Source of the DNA: Eopsaltria australis
Taxonomy: Eukaryota > Chordata > Aves > Passeriformes > Petroicidae
NCBI GenBank assembly: GCA_034509425.1
Contig: JAVTVJ010000566.1
Location: forward strand, 2,125,646 to 2,189,645
Direction: 5' to 3'
DNA: 64,000 nt
A program made the position numbers and the translations under genes. The notes beneath the pieces are model-generated. The model saw nothing but the letters and a program-made list of their open reading frames with translations, was not told the DNA's origin and ran no database searches. Positions 20,804-33,148 of the stretch are shown here, in pieces; positions within the stretch are counted from its first letter, which is position 1, and each line of letters opens with the position of its first letter.

Positions 20804-23628
20804 TGACACACTAACAAAGCGAAGAAAAAGAGCAAGGAGAAAACCTAAGTCAGAAGCCTTTTTATCCCAGTTACAGCATTAATTTGAAGGAGGGGAATGA
20901 GGAGGAAGGGGAACAGAAGCATTTCCTGGCACATGAAGTGGCTGCTTTGTGCCAAGCAGAGTTCTGCCTTCCCACTGCACTGCCCAGGCTCTCAGAGCTG
21001 CCCCTGCACCCCCAGATCCTGCCCTGGACTCCAGCATTCACCAGAACTCAGCCAATTTGACTCACCAGGCTTCCTGCAGGGCAGTCAGCTTTGATAACGT
21101 ATTTTAAAGGCTCAGAAAGGAGAAAATTCCACTTAGGGCACTTTTCCTTCTCCTGGCTGGGGACACCAGCCCTGTTTCTCTGGCAGGGATTGGTTTTTAA
21201 GGACCAGTGCCAGGTTGGGACTTCAAAAGGACCATCTCAGACACATCTGTGGAGTAACCTCAGAGTAAGCCCACACTTGCTTGAGCAAATCAGCCCTCAG
21301 ATCCCTCAAATATTTCAATGCCTTCCTGGATGTGGGTTTCTCAGAAGCCCGAGGAAATCAAATCCTTCAGGAGCACGTCAGCTCTGCGCTCCTCCAGCGT
21401 TTGGCTCGTGAAGCAGGAGATGCTTGGCCTAATTCCACTTTTACACCATCCCATCCCACATCTCATTTGCACAAGCTCTCACCAGGGCTTGAAAAATTCC
21501 ATCAAAGAGAAAGATGCGCAGTGTTTCACATATTAATTTGTGTGTTAAAGTGGGAGATGAAGCCCTTTGTGCCTCGTGGCTTGACTGAAAGCAAGGGAAG
21601 TTTCTGCCACGCTGGCAATTAACTGCTCCTTTCCAAAAGCAGCAACAAGTCCTGCCCAGCATCTCCCAGTGTTTTCCACCTCACCAATCCAACCACAGGC
21701 ACAGATGTGGCACTGAGCTCACTTTTGTGATGGTACAGTGTCTTTAAAGAGAAATGCATTTCAGGTAATCAGGGTTGCACTAAATTTTATCCATCAGCTC
21801 TCTCAGTGAGCAGCTTCCTCCTTGCAGGAGCGCTCATCCCAGCCAGGATGGGGAGGGGATTATCTGGAACAGGTAAATCAGCTCTTCCAGACCCCCTGAG
21901 CTCCTCCAAACCAGACAAAAACCCACCCAAGTGGTCTCTGACCACCTCTGCAAGGCCTTGGAGTAAACCCACAATTTGTGTGCAGGATCTCTGCATGGAC
22001 ACTCAGCACAAAGCACTGCATATTCTGCTGTAAATTCAAGTTCACTGCACATGTCTGAACAGCTCTGGGAAAAGAAGGAGGTGGAGCAGGCCCACCTGGA
22101 CAGGTAAAAACCAGCAAACAAGGGAGACATTCCCTAAGGGCAACACTGATTTTCTTGTGTTCCCAGAAAGAAAAGGGAATTTCAGCAGCCAGCAGCCTGT
22201 GAATGTACCTGGAAATTGCATCCCCATCAGAAGGAAAATTACTTCTAAGCTTATTTCTTAAATACAGTGCAGATTGAGGTGTTGGCCACATTTTTTACTG
22301 TTATACACAATGGAAAGATTCCTGCAAACCCTATTAGAAGTGTTTACCCAGTTTTTATTGCTTTAAAATATGATTTAAACAAAAGCAACAGAGAAAATTG
22401 AAAGGTTATTGAAGACACCTGAGTCTTGACTACGTTTGCTTACACAATTTCTGGCGTACTTTCATTTTCTTAATCTTATTGAAACTACAGTAAACACATT
22501 TCAGGTAACAGCTTTTCCTATGGAATTACAGCTGTTCCTTCACTTCAAAAAACAGGACCTTTGGATATAATTTAAGACATTATTACTGGCATTCGTGCAT
22601 TCATAATGAAAGTGATAACATTAAGATTTAAAATTTTCATTCTGCTGTTTACTGGCTGTTCCCCATGACTAATAACTTCTATTTTCTACATAAAGAACAG
22701 CAACTTTTGGGCTCTTCATGCACCGTGCTCAGCTTCAGGATCATGAACGTGATTTCTTGAAAAGAAAAATACAAAAAAAAAAACCCCAACCCATCAGTAT
22801 TCCCACCACGGGAATATGAAAGAAATAAAGAACTTTTTGAGACAGATTGGGAACCTTAATGAGTTGAGATAAAAATATGTTATTCATCTAGTTCTGTAAG
22901 GAGCTGCCTCAAGCACCAAAACCATCCAGCCCCCCTGATGACAGGACATCATTCCCAAATTCCAGCCCACCTCCCATGGCTACAACAGCAATTCCTTCCT
23001 TCCACTTTGCAGAAAATGGGACAGAGCAGGGGGAAAGGGCTGGTACAGGCAGTACAAAATGACATTAAAAGCCACTTCACATATTCCAGCATCTACTCAG
23101 CATTTCCAAGTGGGAACTGCTCTGTTGTGGTGCTTTCAGATTGCACTTTTCAAAGCAGCAGATCTGTATTTCCACAAGCAGGAGCTTGCACTGAGCCAGG
23201 TTCTTCACCAAGGTACAAATCCATTTCCCCCCCCCAAATCCAGTTATGCAACAGGACACCAACAGCAGCATCATCAGCCTTAGCGACTTAGCAGAGATCT
23301 CGGGATTGTGAGATGAGAATTAATTATTCACAAACAAGTCCTCGTTAACTAAAGCCATTATTACCCACTTACACTGGAGAGCTGGGCTTTAATAAGCAGT
23401 GTAAGCAATGCAAATGGAAAATTACTCAGAGACAGCTCCACTCTGAGAGCTGCTCCCAGAGCCAGCCCAGCTCCTGGCAGGACACACATCAAGGGAGGTT
23501 TTCCCAAATCCACCCCAGAGAGGGCTGCAAGGGCAATTCCATAACAGGGATTTCTCACTCCATGGAAAATCAGAACAAGCTCTGCCCATTAAAATAATTT
23601 ACAAGAATCTCAAATCTCTGTGCCCTGA
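20804..23628. other. Unique non-coding stretch
   Basis: No gene or repeat is identified. ORFs at 21.1-22.3 kb overlap in several frames and look random. The part at 22290-22760 is AT-rich, evenly complex and free of repeats, and is treated as a candidate conserved element in the findings. Confidence 0.5.
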
Positions 23629-23713
23629 GCAAGCTGGTCCAGGGCAGGTGTCCCTGCCCATGGCAGAGGGGCTGTAAGGAGATGAGCTGTGATCCCAAAC
23701 CAGTCTGGGATTA
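23629..23713 (+). mobile_element. CR1 LINE 3' end fragment
   Basis: The words 'agctggtccagggcaggtg', 'tccctgcccatggcagagg' and 'cccaaaccagtctggga' occur in CR1 order. The 'ggtccttccaa' segment has decayed, so this is an old copy. Confidence 0.75.
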
Positions 23714-24320
23714 CAACCCAGCAAACAGTTCCTAAGCAAGAAATGCTCCTTTAATGATTTCTGAATATCAGTGGTTAATATTCATTCCAAATCTCCAATA
23801 TCTCACGACTGCCAGCTTCAAAATTCGTTGTTATTGGTAAGCAGCTATGACACAAAGCATGCAGCCACAGGGACAATTCCAGTGCTGGATAACCCCCTTT
23901 CCATGGCACACAGAGCCAGCATTGTTTCATTATTCATCAGAAGGTGCTGAGGAACATGGGCTGTGATATTTGATCAAGCAGCAAGCTTCTAAAAATATTT
24001 CCAGTTCTATTTATTGGGCAATTGCTTCTATTTTTTCCCCTTTGCATAAAGCACTTGCACGGCAAGGTGCAACACAACCCTGCAGCCGGTGGCACAAACA
24101 TGCCAAGGAGGGAGAAAAAGCTCAGAGCAAGCTTTTATGTGGCAGAAATCCCACAACCTTAAATAGGGAAAGGAACTTTTTATCCAAATATATTCCCTAG
24201 GAAAAGAAGAAAGGGAGATTCTCTGCCCTGCTCACCACAACCCTTACTGATGTTCTCCCTTCCCACGGCTCACCAGGCCCTGGAAGGGCCATCCCCAGCA
24301 AAAGGATGGAATTTTGAAAT
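23714..24320. other. Unique non-coding stretch
   Basis: Nothing recognisable. No convincing open frame is present. Confidence 0.5.
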
Positions 24321-24405
24321 GCAGGATCACAGGAGATCCTGAAAAGGACCCACAGGGATCACTGAGTGCAGCTCCTGGCCCTGCACAGGCCCATCCCAAG
24401 AGCCC
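24321..24405 (-). mobile_element. CR1 LINE 3' end fragment, minus strand
   Basis: On the + strand the sequence reads 'aggatcacagg', 'aggacccacagggatcactg', 'agtgcagctcctggccctgc' and 'caggcccatccc'. This is the reverse complement of a CR1 3' end (hydrophilic tail first, then the segment that normally pairs with 'gatgatc...ggtcc'). Confidence 0.75.
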
Positions 24406-26613
24406 CAGCACTAATTAGGACATTAATTAACTTAAGGCACAACTTCCAGCAGGGCAATACAGGCACTCCATGGCTTGGGCTGATCCTCTGTTCAAGCAGC
24501 ACTTTGAAAACGGGAGCTGGCAGGCTGAAAGGAACTGCATTCATTCCTGGAGGTGTTTTAATCTAATTAAGAGTCTGAAGAGTCACCCCTGTGTGTTTTG
24601 TGACAGCACTTTGGGATGCCAGTTAGGGAAGGCACACAGGAGAAACTGATTCATGAGCACAGGCATGGAAAAGAGATGGAAAAGAGATGGAAAAGTTGCA
24701 CCTCCAGCCTTCAGTAAGACCAGAAGGAAATCAGGCAGTGACCAGGATAGATCTGTTACCTGCCAGCAGCTCTTTCAGACCCCTGAGAGAGGTTTCTGAA
24801 ATCCTCAAAGCATTAGTAACACACTGCCTTGAGCCAAGTCAGAGAAGAAGGAGGGCTCACATTGTACTCCAGCTTAGCTCCCAAAATAAAGAGAAAAGGC
24901 AGCACAACACTACTGATAAACCATCCTGCTGCACCTCCAAAGCACCCCTGCTTCCCAAAAACCACCCACAGTCAGCCAGGGGAACTCACAGCGAGCAGCC
25001 AGGAGTGGTTTAACACAAGAGTCCTAAAAGCCAGACGTGACAAAACCTGATCAACAAGACCAAGCTTGGCTCCTGCCCCAGCACAGGTGCTGGGTATTCC
25101 TAATACCAAACCATCAGAAAAACCAGAGACCACTGCAAACACAGAGAGGAGCAGTCAGGGCAGGTTTTCAGCCTGGACATGCAGATGATCCCTCAGAACT
25201 AATCACAGGAACAGGCACTGAAAAGGGACAATGAGCTTCCAGGTAAGGTACTGCAAGGGGGAAGAGGCATTTTATACAATGGTATTACAATTCAGTAATA
25301 AATAGAGATTATTTTAGTATCTAATAACTTATAGGACATATATTTATATATTTAACATACATATGTTAAGCACATCTAACCCAGCTAAAGCTGTGCACTC
25401 CTAGGTATTCATCTGATGATCCCAGGGATTTGTTTTTGAAAAGATTTCCTTAGGGACCTACAAATCCCTTCATTTTTAGGTTAATGCCACCTCCCTCTTG
25501 GTTGCAGACACCCAGAGCTGCTTGCACGTGGCCGTCTGAGCCTCCACAGACACTTGGAAGGTGCTTAATTTTTACTTCATGTTTATATCTAATGAGAAAT
25601 AGGGAAAAGCAAGAATAGAAAGAATAAGACACTTCAAAGAAATAAATTCTGGCTTGGTTTTCAGACAGTTCCTGAAGTTGTTCCTAAGCCAGTTTAAAGC
25701 ACATGAAGTGGCAGTGAATGAATTTTTGCTGCACGGTGCCTTTTTAAGAGTGAAGAACATCCATTATGAAACTATAAAAAGCAGCAATAACAAACTGTGC
25801 CGTGTTTATCTCGTCACTTGACATATCAAAATACCCACTTAGTGTCAGCACAACAGACAAAAGTGTCTACAAAAGCACAATTTTGCTCTGTGCTAGGAAT
25901 GCTTGCCCTTATTTCAATGGCAAGTCCCACTAACAGCAAAGACTCTTAATTGTGTGCTCTTTCTGAGTATTTGTTACCCTGCAGCCCTTCCTTCCCGTAA
26001 TGAGAAGAAAGGTGAGATGTGAAGGGGATTTAAGTGCAGTTCAGTAAATATTTGGCAACAGGCTGCTGTTGCTGATGCATTAAACATCATCACTTCACAC
26101 CACAGCTCCTCTGAGACTGGGCAGAACTGTCGAGGGACACACTCAGGAAGGGAATTCCTAATGAGCAACTGCATTCCAGCCTTCACATCCATCTGCTTTC
26201 ATTAACCTTACAAAGGAGATGATTTATTCATCATAAAGATATTAAAATGCACTAAGCCTTCTCTTATCTCGTGGTATTTGTCATTGTTTTGTACAGAAAA
26301 TGGCACTTAGGAGGCTGTTTGAAGTCCCTGTCACTTCTTTTTAATTGCTGTTTGCATTTAATTGGCTCCTAGGGGAGAGACTCAAAGGGATTGTGGCTGA
26401 ACCAGGGCTCTGAGAGGGCACAGGTCTCACCCCAACAACTGACAGGTGAAATCCCACCTTCCCTCTCCCCTTCCCTTGTGCCTGGTTACCTCCAGCACCT
26501 CCGGAGCTGGGTCACAGAGCTCCCCTTCCTCAGGAATACCAGGACAAAATTCCTGACAGAATTTCCTGGTTAAGGTCAGGCAAGATTAGCTAAAACCAGC
26601 TCACCACAACTTT
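24406..26613. other. Unique non-coding stretch
   Basis: Nothing coding is recognised. A short 11-bp tandem repeat (24665-24695) and an AT-rich patch (25290-25380) are present. The part at 26190-26380 has many homeodomain-like TAAT/ATTA words and is listed as a candidate regulatory element in the findings. Confidence 0.5.
24665..24695 (+). repeat. Short tandem repeat, 11 bp x ~3
   Basis: The unit 'atggaaaagag' occurs twice in full and a third time in part, without interruption. Confidence 0.8.
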
Positions 26614-26870
26614 GAATCACAGAGTGATTTGAGAAGGGAGGGACATTAAAGCTCATGTTGTTGCATTTTGCTCAGGCTGTTCCAAGCCCCATCCATCCTG
26701 GCCTTGGACACTTCCAGGGATCCAGGGGCAGCCACAGCTTCTCTGGGAATCTGTGCCAGGGCCTCCCCACCCTCCCAGGGAACAATTTCTCCCCAATATC
26801 CCATCTAAATCTCTCCTCTTTCAGCTTAAAGCCATCCCCCCTTGTCCTAACCATATTCTGTGTGACAGAG
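26614..26870 (-). mobile_element. CR1 LINE fragment, 3' end, minus strand
   Basis: The + strand shows the reverse-complement CR1 3' end: 'aatcacagagtgattt', 'gctgttccaagccccatcc', 'ccagggatccaggggcagcc', 'cagggcctccccaccctccc', then 'tctcctctttcagcttaaag'. It reaches into the coding part of ORF2's extreme 3' region and is 5'-truncated. Confidence 0.9.
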
Positions 26871-29800
26871 CTGATCTGGAAGCCACCTGAGGTCACCTGG
26901 TTATCAATAGTCATCAATGCCAGGTTGATAATTTCCTGCCAATTTGCTTTTTTCTAAGCGTTTTTCCATCTCCTCACCACGGACACCCTGCACTATTTCA
27001 CGCTCTGCTTCTCCCTGTAAGTACAGGCACCTTTCATTATCACAGATATCGAGGTAATAGGATGCTGATATTTTCTGCTATCTTCTTCCCAAATATTAGC
27101 CCTGTAAAATATCTCTTCTGCAGACCTGGCTTCAAAATCCTATTCATTTAATGTGCACACATACACACGAAATCAGTGTTCACCTTTTCTTCCTAATTCA
27201 AAGTATTTTCTGTTTTGTCCAGCTTTTCTGCTTACTGCAGCCTCAATTTAATCACTTGGTTAAATTATTGATCAATCAGCTGAATCACAGATATTTTGCA
27301 GCACAGGACTCTCCCAACAGGATATTCCCAGTACTCCAGGGCAGAGCAAATCTTCAAGTGATTCCTTAATAGCTTTTTGGATTCAGCTGTGAGTTCAGGG
27401 ACAGAGAAAAAATAAATTGGAAAGAATATTGGAATTCTCGCCCCGTTGCTGTTCTGGTGGAGCTGTGGAACTGCTTATCCCTCCCTGCCCTTCACACTGC
27501 TCTGCCACCTCTTTTCTGTCCCCAATTTTCAACCCCAGCCTCTCCAACCTACCAAAGCCCAGAGGATGTGGAAAAATGTTTTGAAATTATTGGAAATTCC
27601 GTGGCTTTGAAGCAATTACACTTGAAAGGAGGAGAGAGGAAGGGCTACAAACATCAATTGTTTCAAAATCACCGTCCTAAAAATCAGCTGCACTCTCCTT
27701 TCACAGCCAGCTCATCCCAAGTGCCCAAAGCAATAAGGAGCCTCAAGATCCTTTGGTTCTGATAGCAAGAGGTTACCCCAACTATGGTGCTAAAGCTTTT
27801 TTCCTAATTAAAAAAAAAAAACAACCAGAAGCCAACAACAAATCAACCCCCAGACAAGCAGCACAAATCTGTTCTAACAGATCTCCAGGGAGAATCTTCC
27901 CCTGACACTGTGCTCCCACCTCCAGGGAGCTGCAGGAACAAAAACCCCAAATATCTGGTATTTCCAGCTATTATGGACTCCCTGGGGTAATACTGGTGCT
28001 TTTCTACCCTTCAAGGTGGTACAAGGGATTTTTAATCCAGACCCATCCCCATGAACCACCCTACATCCCCAAGCAGCTCATTCCAACTCCATTAGTGGCA
28101 CCCCCAATTCTTCCTTCAGCTTTTCACAGTAATAAAGACACAAAAAACCAATTTCTTGAGCTGGTGTGGGTTTTTTTCTTTCCATTTCTCCAACTTTTCG
28201 AATCAATACTTTCTCTCAAGGAGAACAGCTGTTAAAAGTGTGAGTGTTGAGCTCTGTCTGCCTGTGAGGTGTTCTCCTGAACAGAGAATTTCTGGGTGTT
28301 TGGCTGATGGTCACTGCCAGAGCTTTTCACATTTGCAAGTGCAAGACAAAGTGAACAAAGCCCAACAAAAAACCATTCTGTTTTCAATAGAAATTACTGA
28401 ATAAGGTGGTACAACAACACTTTAAAGAAATATTCTAAATCTGGAAACCTAAAAATATCTCTCTGCTCTAAAAAGGCTCAACCACTCAAACCCTTCTGCT
28501 TTCATTTCCTGGTGTTCCAAAAAGCAGATCCACATCCCACCATCTCCCAACACCCCAATTTCCAACTGGATTTTTACCAGCAGTTCATTTAAGCAGGGCT
28601 TAAGTGCACATTAAGTTTTAATGTGAGAGGTGCTGTGTGTGCACAGCAACTGAAGGGTAATGGCTCTTTAATTCCATTTTTTAAACTTGTGCCTCCCCAA
28701 AAATGAGCAAAAATGAGAAGCTTCTGTTTGCTAATGAGAATTACTGACAGCTGTACGGGATCCCCATGGCTCGGACAGATGTTTGTCTGTGATCTCCATC
28801 AGACAGGCAGGGGTTCATCTGCTTTTTCAGTGCTTCAGGAAAACAAAGATGCTCCAGCCAGAGATCCCACATCACTTGGAGAATTTGCAGAAGGAACGAT
28901 GAGTTTACTTGGAAATAGCCCATGGAGGTCAGTGCTCACTGTCCACTGCTCAGTTCTCACATTTAAGAAGAAATTTCCTGCACCACTATTAGGAGAAAGG
29001 AGGACAAAGCAAGAGCTCAGGGTTTATCTGGCAGGAGCCAGAAATTCAGACTCCTCTTTTGCAGATCTGGTTAAGGGCACTTCTTTTCTACCTGCATAAT
29101 TTTATTCCCTGATATTGCCCACTTGTAGCTGGCACTGAGAAAAGACAAGCTTCAGGAATCACATTGTCCTTTGTGAATAAAGAACCTGTAATTAATTTAC
29201 AGTCTTATTGTACCTTTCCACCCTCCTCCTATTGTTAATTATCCACTGCCTAATAGCCTCCTACATCCTTTCAAGGAGTAGATATCAATTTTGCCACTGG
29301 CTAAGTGCAAAAAAAAATTAAGAAATAATCAGCTTTTATGATTCTCATCTAATCCTACACCTTTAGGATTGACCTGTTCTGGCTGGGAAACAGCGCCAGG
29401 ATGTTTGGCCTCCGAGTGATAATTAAAAAGCTCATTACTGAACCCCATTAAAGACCTCCATAAAAGCCTCAGGAGTGGCTGAGGTGAGTGGTGAGGGAGG
29501 GCAGTGCTGGGGAGGACTCCAAGGCCAAACTCGTGTTTGTGTGGGAGCACTCCCCTGTTTAATGCTGTAAATGAGGAGCTGATCCCACCCAACCTCACAG
29601 GAATGGGCTGTGGGATTTGGGGTGTTATTTCAGGTTAGAGTTTCAATGGTGTAAGATAAATTAGAAGTGGGGTCACTCTTGGAGGGCAAAAAGTAAAGAA
29701 GGACTCACTGGGCATGGTCTGAGAAGGGTTCAGGACTCAGCAGCACTAAAATTTAAACATATCTAGGAAATCTCTGCATTCAAACACTGCCAGCTGAGAG

Positions 29801-30265
29801 GCTGAAGGTGAAAAGGACAATCCTGGACCTCCTGTAAGTCTGTCTGTCAACAACCTCTCCAAAATACACACACAGTGGGGTGAAGTGAAGAGTAACCCCT
29901 GAACTTCACCTCTGGCTTGTCCAGCCTGCCTTGCTCAGAACATGTTGACACTGCTTCTACTTCTTTTGTTAATTCAAATAAAAAGGAAAGAAAAATATGT
30001 TAAGCTCCTACTCTTTTTGTCTACACAGTTCCACTAACAAACACATACAAATGTCTGCATCTGCTGTGGAGCTGAGACAGGAAATTAAAAGAATACTGTT
30101 TTCAGTGTGATGAAGATCCATGGAGCAATATGTCCTTAAATGCCTTAAGAATTCTCAAAAACTTGTTGAAGTCCTTTAAATACTTCGGGCATTGCCTGTA
30201 TTTAACACTGACATAAAGCAGGACTGCTTCTCACTAGAACTTCAGTCAGCTATTTCTTACAAATG
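26871..30265. other. Unique non-coding stretch
   Basis: No gene is recognised. A 128-codon frame at 28713-29099 has no recognisable domain. A poly-A run lies at 27809-27820. The 29375-29460 part is dense in TAATTA-like words (see findings). Confidence 0.5.
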
Positions 30266-30445
30266 ATTTGTGGAAGTGCAGCATAATTTAAGAGCCACAG
30301 GATTACAAATTCCATCGCAGTGCACAGCCAGAGTTCTTTATTTACAAAAGATATTTACAATAAGGAAGTGCACAATCAAAGCAAGGCTCAAACTCCTCCT
30401 GTCATTTCCTGCGTGCTCTCCAGTCCTCTGCAAGGCTGCTGTCCT
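30266..30445 (+). repeat. Older local duplication, copy 1 of 2
   Basis: This 180-bp segment, beginning 'atttgtggaagtgcagc' and ending near 'aaggctgctgtcct', recurs in the same orientation at 30785-30965. By eye the two copies are about 88-90% identical, with several small indels around the 'tatttacaa' words. The copies lie about 340 bp apart. I do not recognise the sequence as a known repeat family. Confidence 0.9.
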
Positions 30446-30784
30446 GAAGTCAACTAGAACTGGATTAGACTATTCCTTATTAATCTGGATTTGGAAAAGT
30501 GACTTCTGCTTTGACTTTCAAATAATACAGGTGAATCTCAAGAAGAGATTGGTTTAGACTATAAAGGGAGCTCTATGTGAGTTATCAGTTTTGAGTGCTC
30601 TTTGCCTGGTTCCTCTCTTCCGCCTCCCAGAGCAACCCACACAGGATTTCCCTCCCCTGCAATGTGCACACCCCTCAGTGATGATCTTTTTCCAGACACT
30701 CTTCTGTGTTTCTCCAAGCTCTGTAAGCCAGGCAGTTCAGTGGTTCTGATACCCAAACCCAGCAGTGACAGCCAACACACAGTC
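30446..30784. other. Spacer between the duplicated segments
   Basis: Unique sequence of about 340 bp. A minus-strand open frame of 91 codons (30559-30834) crosses its right boundary into copy 2 and shows no domain. Confidence 0.5.
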
Positions 30785-30965
30785 ATTTGTGGAAGTGCAG
30801 CATAATTTAAGAGCCACAGTATTACAAACTCCATTGCAGTGCACAGCCAGAGTTCTTGGAAGACAAAAGCTTATTTACAATAGATTAAGTGCAAATCAAA
30901 GCAAGGCTCAAGCAGCCTCCTGTCATTTCCTGGGTGCTCTCTAGTCCTCTGAAAGGCTGCTGTCC
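30785..30965 (+). repeat. Older local duplication, copy 2 of 2
   Basis: This is the direct partner of 30266-30445. The first 70 bp are nearly identical between copies, and the middle ('ttggaagacaaaagc' here) is rearranged. No short target-site duplication flanks the pair, so they do not look like LTRs of a small retroelement. Confidence 0.9.
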
Positions 30966-33088
30966 CCTCTGCAGTGGCACACGGTGGGCAGGAGCTGATT
31001 TACCAGCAGCGCTTTTCAAAGCGGCTCCTTTCAAAACCAAAGGCAGCAGAAAGAGATAATGACAAAAAATCAGGAGCTGTAACAGCCCAGGCAAGCCAGG
31101 CTTATCTCAGCACACCCTGAGCACATAATAAATGACAATGGGTGAGCTGCAATCCTCATCTTCATTGCAGAGCGGAAACTTCCCTCAATTTATGCATCAA
31201 AGCAGAAGGGTTATGAGAAGGCCAGCTGCTGAAATGAATTCTTGCTGGTTTTCTGATATTTGCTTGAGCACAAAGGGATGGTTTTTACCCAAAACAGAAT
31301 AATGGGAAGTCATCTTAATTCATGCACATGATGGGTTTGCAGTGTCCAGACAGGAAGGATGTGATTGATTTGAGTTCAAGGTTCATTTTAACAGGCAATA
31401 CTCTCCAATCTTTGCCACTTCCAAACTCTTAAACATCAGGTTTACTTTGACTGTACAATAAACAAAAATAAGTGAGGAAACTGAAAGCCTGATTATACCC
31501 AGAGAACATTTGGAACACTTCAAAACACGGCTCTTGAGTAAGTGATTCATCATTACTGCACCACACACAAAAAATAAATAAATGAAACTTTACTAGGAGC
31601 AAATCAGTTCCTACTTATCCTCTACAGACTTCCTACCTGTTGTATGGTCAATGTACATAATATTTCATGCAGCTCTATTAATTTTAGCTCCAGTCTCTAT
31701 TTTTGTGTACAGATACTGCTCCTTGAATTAATGTTCAGAGGAGGAAGTCTTATTCCCCAGGTACAGTTAATTATTATAAATAAATTACAGGGGTATCCCA
31801 AGTAATGTGTTTGATTTCATCAACGAAAAGTTAATGAGGCCAAATTGATGCTGAAGTTAGGCAAGACGAAGCTGACAGGGATTTAAAGATCTGTTCAGCT
31901 CCAGAGAGTGCAGGATCAATATGGGATTTGAGCAGTGAGGGAATCCATGATGGAGACAAGGGAAAGGCTTCACTTTCTGCTCCTCCCTCCAGAGAAGACA
32001 GCTCAGGATGGGGCAAAGAGGAAGGCACTAAAGGTTACAGCTTCCACTCAAAGTTTTACTGAAGAACTCAGTCTGCAGCCCCCACTGAGCTTTAATAACC
32101 AGGATTCTGCAGCAAAGCCTTTCTTTTATTGCCTTTTGGAGGCAAAATCTACAGCTTCACTTAAAAACCCAGTTACAACAACATCAGTGTAATCTGAAAT
32201 CAATACAGTCACAAATACAAATGAAGCTTTAGTCCTGACTCCAAGTATTTACTTGTGGGAATCTGGAAATTTTCTTTTTGTCTGTATGTTTTTTCACTAA
32301 CATGTTCTGTCCTCAGCTTCCCCAACACAGACTTTGCTCACTTCATCTTCCATTTATTGACAATTGCACTTACTGGAACACTTCCAAAAGCATCATTAAA
32401 ACAGCTCAAGTAAGGCACCAGATACCTGAATCATGGTTAATTCCTAATCCAAGGATCATTCTTGAGTTACATGGAAGCATAAAACTACCAAAGACAGATA
32501 TTAGGAAAGCAAAAAATAAACAAGGGCCTTGAAAGTTATCAGCTGATTGTCACAGATCTGGTTTTTGCTTCATATTTTCTTGTTGGATGGAATTAATCTG
32601 ACCATGACCACCTACATAAGGCAATGAGAGCAGGGAGAAAAACCAGGGAAGTTCTGCCTTTTATTTAAGTTATCACTGTGCAGAATACCACAGGAAAATC
32701 GCTTTGGCTTCAAGTCCTATCGATAAATGTCTCACATGTGAATTCTTTTCAAAGAAACAAATGATGTGCAAGGAAGCAGAGACTTTCTTTTCTCGCCAGT
32801 GCACAGAGGCAGCTCCTCAACAGAAGGGCCTGTCTCCTGCTCATGATCCCAGCAGTTTGCACATGGATTTCCAATAGCTGCTGCAGATTATTTTAAGTGT
32901 TCTGCAGAGAAAATGGTGCTGGTTAATTCTGTTCCTGGAGTCAGGTTTTATTCCTGTCCTCACAGGGCTTGGTGAGTAACACTGCATCTCCATTATAAAT
33001 AATAAACAAACAGAATAACCACTTTAAACCCATAGAATAATTTCAGACCACACCCTATTCTTCTCTAGAACTCTGCCACAGCCACAGT
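30966..33088. other. Unique non-coding stretch
   Basis: No gene, RNA or repeat recognised. The sequence is AT-rich with short open frames only. Confidence 0.5.
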
Positions 33089-33148
33089 AGGGATGGAATT
33101 GGACTGTGAGATCCTTGTGGGTCCCTTCCAACTCAGGATATTCTGGGA
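33089..33148 (+). mobile_element. CR1 LINE 3' tail fragment
   Basis: The end 'ggactgtgagatccttgtgg' followed by 'gtcccttccaactcagg' and 'atattctggga' closely resembles the tail at 13724-13788. Both have 'atccttgtgggtcccttccaa', so the two may belong to one subfamily. Confidence 0.82.

Noticed and set aside
20414..20809. Hydrophobic minus-strand frame (F, V, G, L, W rich) as a membrane protein
   Set aside because: It is a translation of the C/A-rich low-complexity block read on the G/T strand.
30266..30965. Direct repeats as LTRs of a tiny retroelement
   Set aside because: No TG/CA ends and no flanking target duplication.
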